Positions 33,617 through 43,907 of a DNA stretch of 64,000 nucleotides are shown piece after piece. Below the pieces are notes generated by a model, which was not told the origin of the DNA, did not search any database, and saw nothing but the letters and a program-made list of their open reading frames with translations. A program made the position numbers and the translations under genes. Each line of letters begins with the position of its first letter. Position 1 is the first letter of the stretch. Source of the DNA: Gamsiella multidivaricata (lineage: Eukaryota; Mortierellomycota; Mortierellomycetes; Mortierellales; Mortierellaceae); assembly GCF_025024155.1 (NCBI RefSeq), contig NW_026251797.1:1-64000 (forward strand), given 5' to 3'.

Positions 33617-36600
33617 GATGCCTGTGCGTGTGAGGGTGAGGGAGGTCGCGGCAAAGATGGAGGGAAGAGAGGGAGCAAGGACCTTTTTGTTTCCTTTGGG
33701 GAGGAAAAGGGGAGAGGATGGAGTATGGGGCGCGAGTGAGAGATGGTACTGGGACAAGGAAACAATGGTGATCCGGGGAAGGCAGGGCTTTTATAGGCGA
33801 CTGAGCCTCCTGAGAGGTGCCCATACGATCTGTAGTCTCTTAGTCCCCCCTTTCTGAGCACAACAGCTCCCACGAGTGCTCATTTCGAGGACGCAAAAGG
33901 GAAGCGCAATAGGGTTCTGTCCAAATGTGGGCACCGCCTGTGGTTGGTTGGACAGGACGCCATCCTCGCTCCCTTTTTCTTTTCCAACGGCTGCAAATGA
34001 TACACTAAGGGGGGTGGTACAGGCCGTAACCAGGGATACAAAATCAAAATAGATTATCCAATAAATGCACCCCTCGGTCTGCTTGGTCTGGAGCGACCAG
34101 CCAAAACAAGTGGGATGCAAACCGAGCTACAGGATCCTAGTGCTTTGCATCGCACCAGTCGTCGTTGCCTCCCATAGCTATCGCGCGGATCATCCTGTTC
34201 TAGAGACCTCGGTCATCGTTCAGAACAGAGTAACCCTGATGGTAATAGTAAGGACTGTAAGTGGAAGGCATCACCTTCAGCTCCTTCCTTGCAGTGGGAT
34301 ATTACCCACCCTTCTGCTCTCCATCTCTTCTTGAACGAAGACCGCGAGATACTCCTTTACAGTTAGCTTTTGCTTTTTTTTTTTTTCCGTGCGAGAGAGT
34401 ACCAAAGCAACAGAATGCTTCTCTGGCGCCATTGAAGGAAGAATAAGACTCTCCTGCTCCCTTGATCCTGTCGCCGCGGATCCCTGGTTTCACAGCAGCA
34501 TATAGACATCAAAATTGCTGCCTTGTGAGCAAAATGTATGCAATTGCATGGTGTTATCCATCTCCATTGTCAGGCAGTCTGCTTAGTTCAACATATTTGT
34601 TTTCATTTATTGAATAATATTCTTGCCATTAATCTGGTTCTATTGCTTGTTTATTTGTTTGTATTATAAAAGCGCTTATACCATCTCCGTCATTCTGTTG
34701 TGCCCCATTCGAGCCCACACAAACATCTGCCTCCATGAATGATGGGTAAGCTGTGACACTGTGTGTATGTGTTTGTGTGTGGAGGAATATAGGTCGATAT
34801 TTGAACTCCATCATCGTTTGGCTAGTAGGATAGTTGATAGATGTAAGCAACGCGACAGCGATGACAAAGATTCCTCGGACACGAACTGAAAAAGGGTTAG
34901 GGACACCACAACCTCGGAAACGGAAGCGCTTGACCGATGAGCAAATGTTCATTAGCATTAGCACTAGCCGACTGTCTCGGACTTGGTGCAAGTCTGAATG
35001 GTGGGCACTAATGAAAGAAAAATCACACGCCCGCAAGTGAGAACGCTGGCAGGCATGCCATTCGCTCCTTCAGTCGTCTGCTCACGTTAAGCATTCAACT
35101 CAGACGTAAACATTAGCCATGAATAGAGAAAAGAACGCTTCTACGCCTTCCATTTCTCTTCGTATTGCCATGCTCCCTCTTGCGAGTATCCAATCCCGTG
35201 CAGGGGATGGAAATTAAGCACTAGCAATGCAGCTTGGACAAAAGACGCCAAAGCGGGAGCGAATCGGACTCGTTCCTGGCCACAGAGAGGTGTTTTTGGA
35301 AGCTGCACCATCCTTTCCTGGGATTGAATTTTATATTTCGGGAAACGCTCGTGGGCTGCTGGAACGGCGGTTGGACTGAGCTCGTCACGAGGAAGCCGCG
35401 TTTGGCTGCTTACAGTTTGACTAGACCCAAAACGGAATAAGATGCGTGAAATAGTAAATCCTTCTCCCCTAGTGTGAGCGTTAATGAGAGATTGACAATG
35501 GATGGGAGCCATAGTCATTTAATCATTCTTAGCCCCTCGTTTTCCTAAGCAAGCACGGCACCGCAACTGAATGACCCTTTTCTGTAACCAGAGCTCATAG
35601 CATAACGCCATCGCTCTGTTCAGCCTCGCGACTCGGTTGAAATTAATCGGTCTGTCGCTCCATGGACACGCCCAGTTCGATCGAATAGTCAAAAGAACAA
35701 GCAACCAAAAGGTCTTGCTTCATTTACCTCATTCTGGGTTTCTCAGCAAATCCCGGCGGGCCATCCTCAGCTTTCCCATCATTCAGCGATAGGCATAGCC
35801 CACCATAAAGCTCATTTTTTTTCGCGTGACAAACGATGATCCCTCGGATTCCGGGCTTTACCTTCCCGGTCTCCAACCTTTAATTCAAACTAAGTCATTG
35901 GGACTTATGTTGCATCGGTAAGAGGGTTCACAGTTTTTCTTTGTAACCCAGATAAGAGCATACTCGGAATCGGCTGAAAGACGCCTATTCGCTGCCGTGC
36001 CTTGTACACGCGAACTAATACCTGACATCCTGGGAACCTCGGAAAGGCGCTCTGCCGCCAACTACCCAATGGTATTTCATCTCCTTTAACCTTTCCCTAT
36101 TTTTGACGATACGATCTGAAGTACTGAACCACCAAGGTTTGCTTCCAACTTCGGTCTACAGTTAGACTACAGACATCGTATGTACATTTGTGGTGGCCAG
36201 GCATCTCGATTCTCCGGGAAAAGAGTTGTTGGGTAGCCTGCCTTTCCCTCGGATTCCAACAAACAAGGGAGCTCAAAGGCGCGATTCGTTGAGGTCTTTG
36301 CAGTACAGTGTGTCGGGTATATCTCGGATCGACTTCCGGTAAACTATGTTCTGCTTGCTCATAACGAACTCTATCCATTCAAAGTTCGTGTCTGTGAAAA
36401 TGAAAGGAGGAAGCCCAGCGCTAGGGTTTGATGGATTTTGCGGATCGTCTTCCGATAGCCCGCCGGCGATTTGGCGCTTGTTCTTTGGGTCTAGAGCATC
36501 ACTCGGCTTTCACATCAAGAGCTGTTGAACACATGGGCATTCATGCATCCTGTCGCAGTAGGCTGGCTTCTTCTGCGCACTTTCCCAGCAGCTCACCTGC

Positions 36601-36991
36601 ACTATTTTCATTTCATCGCTTCTATGGATTGACGATAGACTAGTCGACCAATATATGCATGTAGCTTTGACATTATAAGAATACAGTGCGTTTTTCTTCA
36701 GGTTTTTCGAGATCGACATGTCATGGGAATGCTCTCTTTTCTCGGAGGTCACTTCTATGGCCAAACCAGTTACCGAATCGATCACGGCGGTTGCACAATC
36801 CCACATTCGCCACGGCACAGTATTACCATCCTGCTCTGGAGATACATTCATTTCATACTAAATGTAATAGATGTCTATTGCGCATGAGAGCAGTCTGGCC
36901 ACAGACTCAAAGGCATCGTGGGAAGATCATCCTGTCTGCTTGCAATCCAGTCTTGTGCGACAAAGAATAATTTATTTCAGATTGCATCCTA
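33617..36991. other. Gene-poor region of 3.4 kb between OPT and NTA1
   Basis: The left 250 bp is OPT promoter and leader. The rest has no recognisable gene. Unsupported open frames include one on the minus strand at 36510-36851 with a plausible start (MNVSPEQDGN) and one at 34834-35040 (+) with a basic segment PRKRKRLTDEQMF. They might be fragments of decayed genes or lineage-specific proteins, but nothing distinguishes them from chance. A 16-T run occurs near 34371. Confidence 0.45.
33789..33795 (-). promoter_or_regulatory. TATA box for the OPT transporter gene
   Basis: On the minus strand this reads TATAAAA, about 173 bp before the start codon, with a CT-rich leader between (33640-33780). 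The position is typical for a strongly expressed fungal gene. Confidence 0.5.
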
Positions 36992-38601
36992 TCAAATCTC
37001 AACCTGCAAGAGGCCCTCCTTGTTGGCAGGCAGCGCTCCCACAAGTTCTGGCCCAGACGCCGACAGTTTTAATACGCATGAGCTGCCTACAAAAAGATTG
37101 CCTAGAAGATCGCGATACAAAAATTGAAAAGAACAAGGGTTAGCAGACCGTAACGAAACAGGTTCGTGAGCATCCATGCAAGTGCAGGTATGCAATACAA
37201 CGCAAAAGTTACCTGATTCTATCCCGATTCTGTTCGCAACAACGAGATACACTTCTTGCGAAGATCGCTGACCCATACCATAGTATGGATTCATTCTCAC
37301 TGCCCAGTATCGGATCGTTTCGTGCTGCAGCTCCGATTGCTCTTCGTCCTCTTCGTCCTCTTCGTCCTCCCACTCCTCGTCATTATCATCGTCATCCTCG
37401 ACCTGGTCTCCTTGTTCCTCCACGTCGCCGGCCTCCTTATAATCGCCACCTTCAGATGCCTTCGCTCTTGCTTTGGATGCGGCGGATTTGAGCTTTGGCT
37501 CAACCTTCTCCGCCTTGGGTGCCTCATCACCCTTGTTCCAGGCCATGGAGCACAACAGAAGGTTGGTGTTCTGCTTGAGATGAAAGTTGGAGAACTCGTA
37601 ATCCAAAAAGGAGGCCTTAAATTGATAAGGGTTCACATCCATGCAGATGCCAAACCCCACCTAGACAACACGGTAACGACCAATACGCCAGGCTTAGAGT
37701 AATGATTTTATTTTTCGAGAGTGCGGATCAAATTTCCAGATCGGTGATGTTCACTTACTTGACCGAGTCCTGGCACCGGCATCGATCTGAACCCCGCCCC
37801 TTCCTCTGCCCAGTTTTCGTCCGTGTAATACAAAAAGTGTTTTGAATAGGTCGCAAGAAGGTTGCCCTCTGGAGATACGAAGCAGACAGAATTGTAAAAT
37901 TCTTCGTGGAACTTGTCTTCCTCATTGATGATTCTCTTTTCTGGGTATCCAACCTGCACATGGGCACCCAAGCGTACAGCTAGTATGTAGTTTTGATGGA
38001 GTGTAAGTAGGTGGAACGTAATTTCTCTCCCGAATAATAATACGAATACTAATAGAAACTACCTTGAGTCTTGGCCCATTGTACACTTGGTCCAGTCTCG
38101 GCGTCTTCCAGGTATGGTCGGATGTGTTCCTTACTCGTAAAGACGTAGCCTGAAGTGAACATTGAGCCATTATATTCTGATCAGTAGCAGTTCCTGGTGC
38201 ATAAGCACCATTGTAGAGCAACTAACCCGCCCATTCATCAAAAAATAATAAAATAAAATAAAAAAATGTCTTGACCGTAGCTTAAACGACAACCCCATAC
38301 CTGTGAACGCCATTTCTGGAAGCACCAGCACATCCACATCCTCAGGCTTCAGACTAAAAACACGTAAAATGTGGGTGGTATTTTGTTAACATAGTATCGT
38401 TTCACGCTATATCTTTTGAAGGCCTTCTGGTAGCTTACTCTGCAATCATCTTGGTCGCATGGTCAATATTTCGCTGGACCTCGCCCAGGAAGGGCTCGAA
38501 TTGCAAACAAACTAAGCGCGGTGGAAGGTCGAGGTAAGGTCAGACTGATCGCGGGGTTTAACGAAAGGTGAATAACCGTGTGTCCATTTACCAATCTTCA
38601 T
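36992..38601 (-). CDS. NTA1: Protein N-terminal Asn/Gln amidase (nitrilase superfamily)
   Basis: Seven exons: 38601-38592, 38511-38439, 38353-38301, 38149-38063, 37979-37759, 37660-37213 and 37101-36992; 333 residues. The first coding exon has only 10 nt. The nitrilase triad is visible: Glu in VLVLPEMAFTG, Lys in YSKHFLYY, Cys in VGFGICMDVNPYQF. The GFGICMD-NPY-F block is specific for Nta1-type amidases, which deamidate N-terminal Asn and Gln to make N-degrons in the Arg/N-degron pathway. A Lys/Ala-rich then strongly acidic insertion of about 75 residues interrupts the fold after SMAWNKG. The C-terminus (NLFVGSSCVLKLSASGPELV) matches the nitrilase final strands. It shares a 237 bp promoter region with the NDUFAF2-like gene. 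Confidence 0.85.
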
Positions 38602-38838
38602 CTCTAATGTGTTGAATGAGATGTGTAATGGTGGGGGTCAAAACAAAGATAGTTCAGGCCAGGGTTGACGTTGGGCATAGTATTGTGCGCAGCTTTTCCT
38701 TCCCCCAATGTGCACTACCTTCGATTTGGATATCATATAGTGGCTTTTGACCTCCACCACGACCTTGAAGGGTCCGAGATCGCGGGGAAAACGTTCTCGG
38801 CATTCCTCACCAACATTCTTGTCAACCAAACCAGCACC

Positions 38839-39858
38839 ATGTCAAGCCTTCCGCTCATGCGAAGACTCGCGCTGTCTCTCAAATCCATAGCTCCAGGAGG
38901 CGGACGTCGACTGGCGGGCAAGGATCTCGATGGAAACCTGTACTTTGAGAAACCAGATCCCAACGGTAATACAACCACGGAGGTCGAAATTGGAACTCGG
39001 CGCCTTTGCATCGCATACGATTTAATATACATCGACTTGATTGATCCTTCAGCTCGCATACTTCGTCTGGGACATGTTAGCGCATGGATCTAACCAATAT
39101 ACCGATGCCTTGCGCAACTGGATCATGGGGCATTAGGCGGACGATACCCTCGCAGGACTGTGGAACTTGCCGATCCAACGTTATCCGAGGCCAACTACGA
39201 CGATGCCAATATTACAGGTATGCTTCAGGGAAATTTCCAATCGTCAAATTCTGTATTGCCATGATTTTGAGCCGTTCCACTAACTGAGATCTCATCCTCC
39301 TAAATATTCTAGTCCAGTGGCAATCATGGCTCAGGAACACGCGTAAAGACCCACCGACATTAGCCGAGATTCAAAGAGACGAGGCGCGGAAGCAATTGAC
39401 GATCACTCGTGCCATGGCTCTGGATCAAGCATGGCAGGATAGGAAAGCAGAGCTGGCATTGGAGCAGGCGCAGGGCCGTCAGGCGATCTTGAGCATTGCC
39501 TCGAAACAGGCGGCTGGAACAGAAGCATCTACGTCTCCATCTACTTCCCCATCCACGCCGCCATCCACATCTTCATCTACGCCATTACCGCCAGTATCAG
39601 AGGACGAAGTTAAGAGTGCAGCTAGGAAGCAGATTGAGGAAAGAGAGGCCGCACGTAAAGGTAACAACGTGCATTGCCGGTCTTGTAGATCAATTGCTGC
39701 CTTTTATGCCTTTGGGCAAAGTTATTAACCGCGTTTTCTTTGTCTTTGTGTTGGTGTTGATTTCGCAATAACTAATAGCTGGTTTCAAGCCCCAAGTGCA
39801 GCAAGGAGACACATTCCAGCCTCAGGCCTGGTCGCCGACGGCTTCCCGTCGTCGCTAA
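38839..39858 (+). CDS. NDUFAF2: NDUFAF2/mimitin-like complex I assembly factor
   Basis: Four exons: 38839-38965, 39137-39217, 39313-39660 and 39779-39858; 211 residues. RRLAGKDLDGNLYFE followed by RYPRRTVELADP is the B17.2-like signature (G-D-x-x-G-N-x-Y-[EF] and an Arg-rich strand). ITVQWQSWLRNTRKDPPTLAEI is the family's tryptophan block. This protein family helps assemble NADH dehydrogenase in the mitochondrial matrix, and its paralogue NDUFA12 is a structural subunit. The C-terminal part has helical and Ser/Thr/Pro-rich repeats (PSTSPSTPPSTSSSTP), and the extended C-terminus favours the assembly factor over NDUFA12. Exon 2 is only supported by the acceptor that restores the RRTVE strand. 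Confidence 0.8.
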
Positions 39859-39990
39859 ACGACTTTTGGATTAGAAGTATAGGTCTACCTTTCGCGGCCC
39901 TGAAAATAAATAATTTGTGATCTTTGAGTTTCAGCAAAGTACCCTTTTTTTTTTCCGAACGCTGCTTTACTCGGTCAGATCTAGATCAGC

Positions 39991-41325
39991 ATGAACTGTT
40001 GCAACAGCAGCAATGGCAGCAGCATTCTGCACCTCCTCGTGCGCAACATCAGTCAAAGCCGAGCATGGCCACATTCATCGAACACAGCTCCGTCCAACGT
40101 ACGGATCTTGTTTAGCACACGACTGATCGACTGTCCTAAGCGGCACTATTCTTTGACACCTCGCCTTTTCTTGCAGCACACTACCGCGGATACCATCAAT
40201 GGCACCACAGTGGGTACAGGCGCGAAGGTCCCACACGTTTCCAATTCTCTCAGGCCCTCATCCACTCGAACACCAGCATGGACTCGCGACGAGGACCAGG
40301 CCCTGTATAAATACGTCCAGCAGGGCAAATCCTGCCATGAGATCTTCTTAGCCTTCCCAGGGCGCACCCTGAACGCTATCAACATCCGCATGTCCCGCGT
40401 CCGAAACGCCAAATCGGTTTCAATGAATGAAGACGGTAGCGTGGTTTCGCTGACAAAGGCCCACCGGGAGAAGGATCTATCCGAAGGAAGGCAGCTAGTG
40501 ATTATGAAGAAGATATGGAAGGAGCAAGGCGCGCAATCCAAGCTGGAAAAGTTGGAGAGGGAGGACGAGAAGGAGGCATTTGAGAAATACGAGCGCCGAA
40601 ATACCTTATTTCAGTCGACGAGAAAGCTCAGGCGCTGGACTGAGGAGGAAAGCAAGCTTTTGATAAAGTTAGTGCACAAGTACAGGGAAGAACCTGGGAT
40701 CTGGGGCTTGGTCGCAGGTGGTACGATCGAAGATGATGACGGGAATATGCAGACACTGGCTAGGATGGGGATGTCTTGTAAACGCCAATGGGTGTACTTG
40801 AATCGGCCAGAGCAGATCAAGACTGGCTATTGGTCGGCAGACGAGAAACAGAAACTAGTAGAGGCGATCCGCAAGCGAGTAGGAAATGGTTTTGAGATCA
40901 CCATCGATGTCCTTCGAACCCCAGGGACGACCACAGCAGCAAAGGCGAACAAGGCCAAGCGAGAGCAGGACAAAAGCACAGCGACAACAGCATCAACGGC
41001 GAATTCGACTACGGCGATAGGAGCGGACGCCTTAGAGCGGGGTAAACAGAAACTGCTGAAAATGGGTGGACCAGAGCTCTCGTCATTGAACTGGCTCGAC
41101 ATTGCGGCGGAGGTGGGCACTCGGGATGGACTGCAGTGCCGGAATCATTTCTATGCCAACATGCATAATGGTCGACGCGGACATTGGACTGAGGAGGAGC
41201 GGAGGTTGTTCAAGGAGGCTTACAAGAAGTACGGGAACCAGTGGAGGGCCATTGCGACCCATGTGGGCACGCGCTCATCCGCCCAGGCAAAGTACGCTTA
41301 CCAGACTATCATGGGGAAGGAATAA
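39991..41325 (+). CDS. SANT/Myb multi-repeat protein with presequence-like N-terminus
   Basis: A single intronless frame of 444 residues. At least three, probably four, Myb/SANT-like repeats are readable: TPAWTRDEDQALYKYV...ALFPGRT-type repeat near residues 92-138, RRWTEEESKLLIKLVHKY near 214-270, GYWSADEKQKLVEAIRK near 277, and RGHWTEEERRLFKEAYKKYGNQWRAIATHVGTRSS near 393-440. Such repeats bind DNA or histone tails. The first 65 residues lack acidic residues apart from one Asp, are rich in Arg, Ser and Leu, and contain RHYSLTPRL, which looks like a mitochondrial cleavage region. The function is unknown; a mitochondrial DNA-binding role is possible but unproven. It lies 132 bp after the NDUFAF2-like gene on the same strand. 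Confidence 0.8.
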   Translation: MNCCNSSNGSSILHLLVRNISQSRAWPHSSNTAPSNVRILFSTRLIDCPKRHYSLTPRLFLQHTTADTINGTTVGTGAKVPHVSNSLRPSSTRTPAWTRDEDQALYKYVQQGKSCHEIFLAFPGRTLNAINIRMSRVRNAKSVSMNEDGSVVSLTKAHREKDLSEGRQLVIMKKIWKEQGAQSKLEKLEREDEKEAFEKYERRNTLFQSTRKLRRWTEEESKLLIKLVHKYREEPGIWGLVAGGTIEDDDGNMQTLARMGMSCKRQWVYLNRPEQIKTGYWSADEKQKLVEAIRKRVGNGFEITIDVLRTPGTTTAAKANKAKREQDKSTATTASTANSTTAIGADALERGKQKLLKMGGPELSSLNWLDIAAEVGTRDGLQCRNHFYANMHNGRRGHWTEEERRLFKEAYKKYGNQWRAIATHVGTRSSAQAKYAYQTIMGKE

Positions 41326-42275
41326 AAGAGACCCCTTTAGCTCTGTCAAGTAACATAGATCAGGGTGAATGCAGTAATTAGTGCCCTTGGCCGCACTTCC
41401 CTTTAACGTTCCCTGCAGAGCGAACGAGGGGGTCCTGCATACGATGATAACCATGGGTGAATTGAATTATACGGTAGACTATAGAAAATAGACGGTGGGG
41501 CAATACATAGAAAGAAAGGAGGACCATTCATTACCCCGCACTTGCAAGTGTTGACCACGGAGACGAGGACGCAGCAGCGCGTCCAATCCATTACAAATGA
41601 ACGCGGGCAACTTGTGCTTCCGATCGATCTGCATCAGCTATTTGTTTATTAGCAACAATTGAACAGCAATTGCCATATCAACGGGCCACACATCCCCTTC
41701 ACCCTCTCGTAATAAATGAACATGACCTAATGCTGCAGGAACCTATGGACGTGATGAAACACATTGGATGGTCGAGTAGGCTGTTAGGCGCGCGGAGTGC
41801 TCTTTCAGTCCAGACGGCGCGCGTCCCCAGTCTTCAGTCTTCTGGCCCCTCCTCCGCAATTGTGCAAGCTGCAAGGTGTTACACCAAAATGCCAGACTTG
41901 GTGCTGTTTCTGCTGTTGTGGGAGGTGTAGATCTATAAACACACAATTACTTTGACAACATGCACGGAATGTGTGGCCCAACAATACAACGAAAGCCGTG
42001 TCGTATGCTGCCTAGATGCTTCCTCCATCTTCCACCCCGGACTTCCGAGGCTTTTGACACTTTTGCTCACATCTTCTTTTCCGCTTATATCTCCTCCTTC
42101 CCTCCCATTTCCTCGTTTGCCTTTTCTTCCATTCAAAACGCCGTCTCCTTTTCAGAGCATCCATTTCTTTCCCCGCACAATACCGTTTCCTTGAACGTGC
42201 TCAGTCCTTTGACGTCCAACGGAACAGAGCACATCCCTCTAACACACTCTGGCCTGCAAAAAAAAAAAAAAAAAA
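41326..42275. other. Intergenic region before the Ser-rich orphan gene
   Basis: About 950 bp with no supported gene. A + strand open frame at 41670-41930 encodes a basic Ser-rich, presequence-like stretch but has no following exon or homology. The last 250 bp is pyrimidine-rich promoter and leader of the next gene, ending in 18 A immediately before its ATG. Confidence 0.4.
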
Positions 42276-43814
42276 ATGACCTTCTTCCTACCCGCCTGGA
42301 GCGACAAGCGCAAACGGAGCGCAAAGTCCAAGAGGAGTCCCTCGCCAACCCGGCTCCCCTCACGATCCACCTCTTCGAATCATGACTCGGGCTACGGCAG
42401 CTCCACCATTTCCTCGTGTGCCACAACAACCTGGAGAACCTCGGTCATAGCTCATTGGGGACGCAATACCTCCAACAGCGATCTTGCACAGACACAGCGG
42501 TCCTCACGTTGCCTCAATGAACCTAATCGTCAACCTTGCTGCTCGGCTCCATCCAAGCTCTCCCGACACCCCGCCTGCAGCGCTCACTCAGACTTTCGGG
42601 GCCATCCTTCTTCTTTGAGCTCCATAATGTCCTCTCCTCAGACGACGGCGAGCCCTGGCGCTCCTTCGGGTTCTTCATCGAACCGGTTCAAGGCAGTCAT
42701 GTCGCGGTTACTATCCCGGAAAAAGGACCATCACTACCACCAGCACCAGCATCATCCTCATCCTCACTATCTTCATCTAAACCTTTATGGCCTGCACTCG
42801 GGGCAGCATCGGGAAGAGAGTGTCATGGCCGAATCCTCTGCAGGATCTCTTTTTGCGGAAGAAAAACAGAGCCAAAAGCAGAAGCGGCGGTCCCGACGGT
42901 TCAACAGCGCGTTGTTTCAGCGTCGTCGTCCTCGTTCCCATGTAGTCGTAACTGCAGCTGCAGCTGCAGCTTCATTTGAAACTGTAACTGCTGCACCTGC
43001 AGCCGCAAATGCACCTATTTTGGTCCATCCGTACGACGTTGCTGCTCCGGCGTGTTATCCAGGTACTGGACCTGTGGCGATTGCAACGAAGCAACAGCAG
43101 TTGTTGGGCCTACAGAAGGCCTCGAAACGACCATGTTCGGCCTCGACAAAACCATCAATCCAGGGGAATACGACCACAACAGTTACTATGCCAGGAACGG
43201 TGCCAGCGGCTACGATGTTGAGATCTAGAGGTAGCCGGCATTTGATACCGCACCATCATACCTGCCGCCAACACGACCTGACCGGAGGAGGCGCAATTCA
43301 AGTACCGCAAGACAATCAAGCATGTGGCACCTGCCCTTCTTCTCCTCCCTCTTTGGGATTCCGCCATTCTTCAATCGATTCCCTATCTCTCACCTCTGGA
43401 TCTGCAACAGCTGCTTGTCTTCCCTCTCCTACGTTGTCTTCGAGCGTGTATAGCCACCCTCATCCGCAATATCAGCATCAATGGACGGCCTCGAGCTGGA
43501 TCTCGGCCTCAAAAGACGATCGGTCGTTCATCTCGAGGCGATCGATGGACGAAATGGAGGTGGTTCCAGCCGTAACATTATCGACAGCGAAAGCGGGAGC
43601 TGGTGATCGTCGGGGGTCAAGCCAATCGGCCCTGTCCTCGACGTCTGTCGCCAGCATGCTCTCCCCCTCGTCATCGCCTTATTCGCTCGCCCCGGAGCGT
43701 AAGAAACCTGGCACAAGAGCATTTGGACAAGGATACGATATCTCGACCATGTTCAAAATAGGCCCTTTACCTTCTGGTACTCATACCATCATTCCATCCG
43801 AGGTGGTATCCTGA
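42276..43814 (+). CDS. Ser-rich low-complexity protein, unknown function
   Basis: An uninterrupted 512-codon frame starts with MTFFLPAWSDKRKRSAKSKR immediately after an 18-A run. The sequence is rich in Ser, Pro and Thr, has a His-rich patch (residues about 150-180), a basic patch with KQKRRSRRF and RRRPRSH, and Ala runs. It ends with an orderly C-terminus (GTRAFGQGYDISTMFKIGPLPSGTHTI) that may be a conserved motif. No domain is recognised. Length without stops and good codon usage support a real gene; the disordered composition suggests a regulatory or signalling scaffold. The downstream convergent neighbour ends 93 bp beyond its stop. Confidence 0.65.
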   Translation: MTFFLPAWSDKRKRSAKSKRSPSPTRLPSRSTSSNHDSGYGSSTISSCATTTWRTSVIAHWGRNTSNSDLAQTQRSSRCLNEPNRQPCCSAPSKLSRHPACSAHSDFRGHPSSLSSIMSSPQTTASPGAPSGSSSNRFKAVMSRLLSRKKDHHYHQHQHHPHPHYLHLNLYGLHSGQHREESVMAESSAGSLFAEEKQSQKQKRRSRRFNSALFQRRRPRSHVVVTAAAAAASFETVTAAPAAANAPILVHPYDVAAPACYPGTGPVAIATKQQQLLGLQKASKRPCSASTKPSIQGNTTTTVTMPGTVPAATMLRSRGSRHLIPHHHTCRQHDLTGGGAIQVPQDNQACGTCPSSPPSLGFRHSSIDSLSLTSGSATAACLPSPTLSSSVYSHPHPQYQHQWTASSWISASKDDRSFISRRSMDEMEVVPAVTLSTAKAGAGDRRGSSQSALSSTSVASMLSPSSSPYSLAPERKKPGTRAFGQGYDISTMFKIGPLPSGTHTIIPSEVVS

Positions 43815-43907
43815 GCAAATCAGAGGTTCTTTTTCCTTGTGTTCGATTTTTACTTTTATTAGTTTCTGCAGTTAGTAAAGTAAATAATAGTATTACACTT
43901 GCATCCT

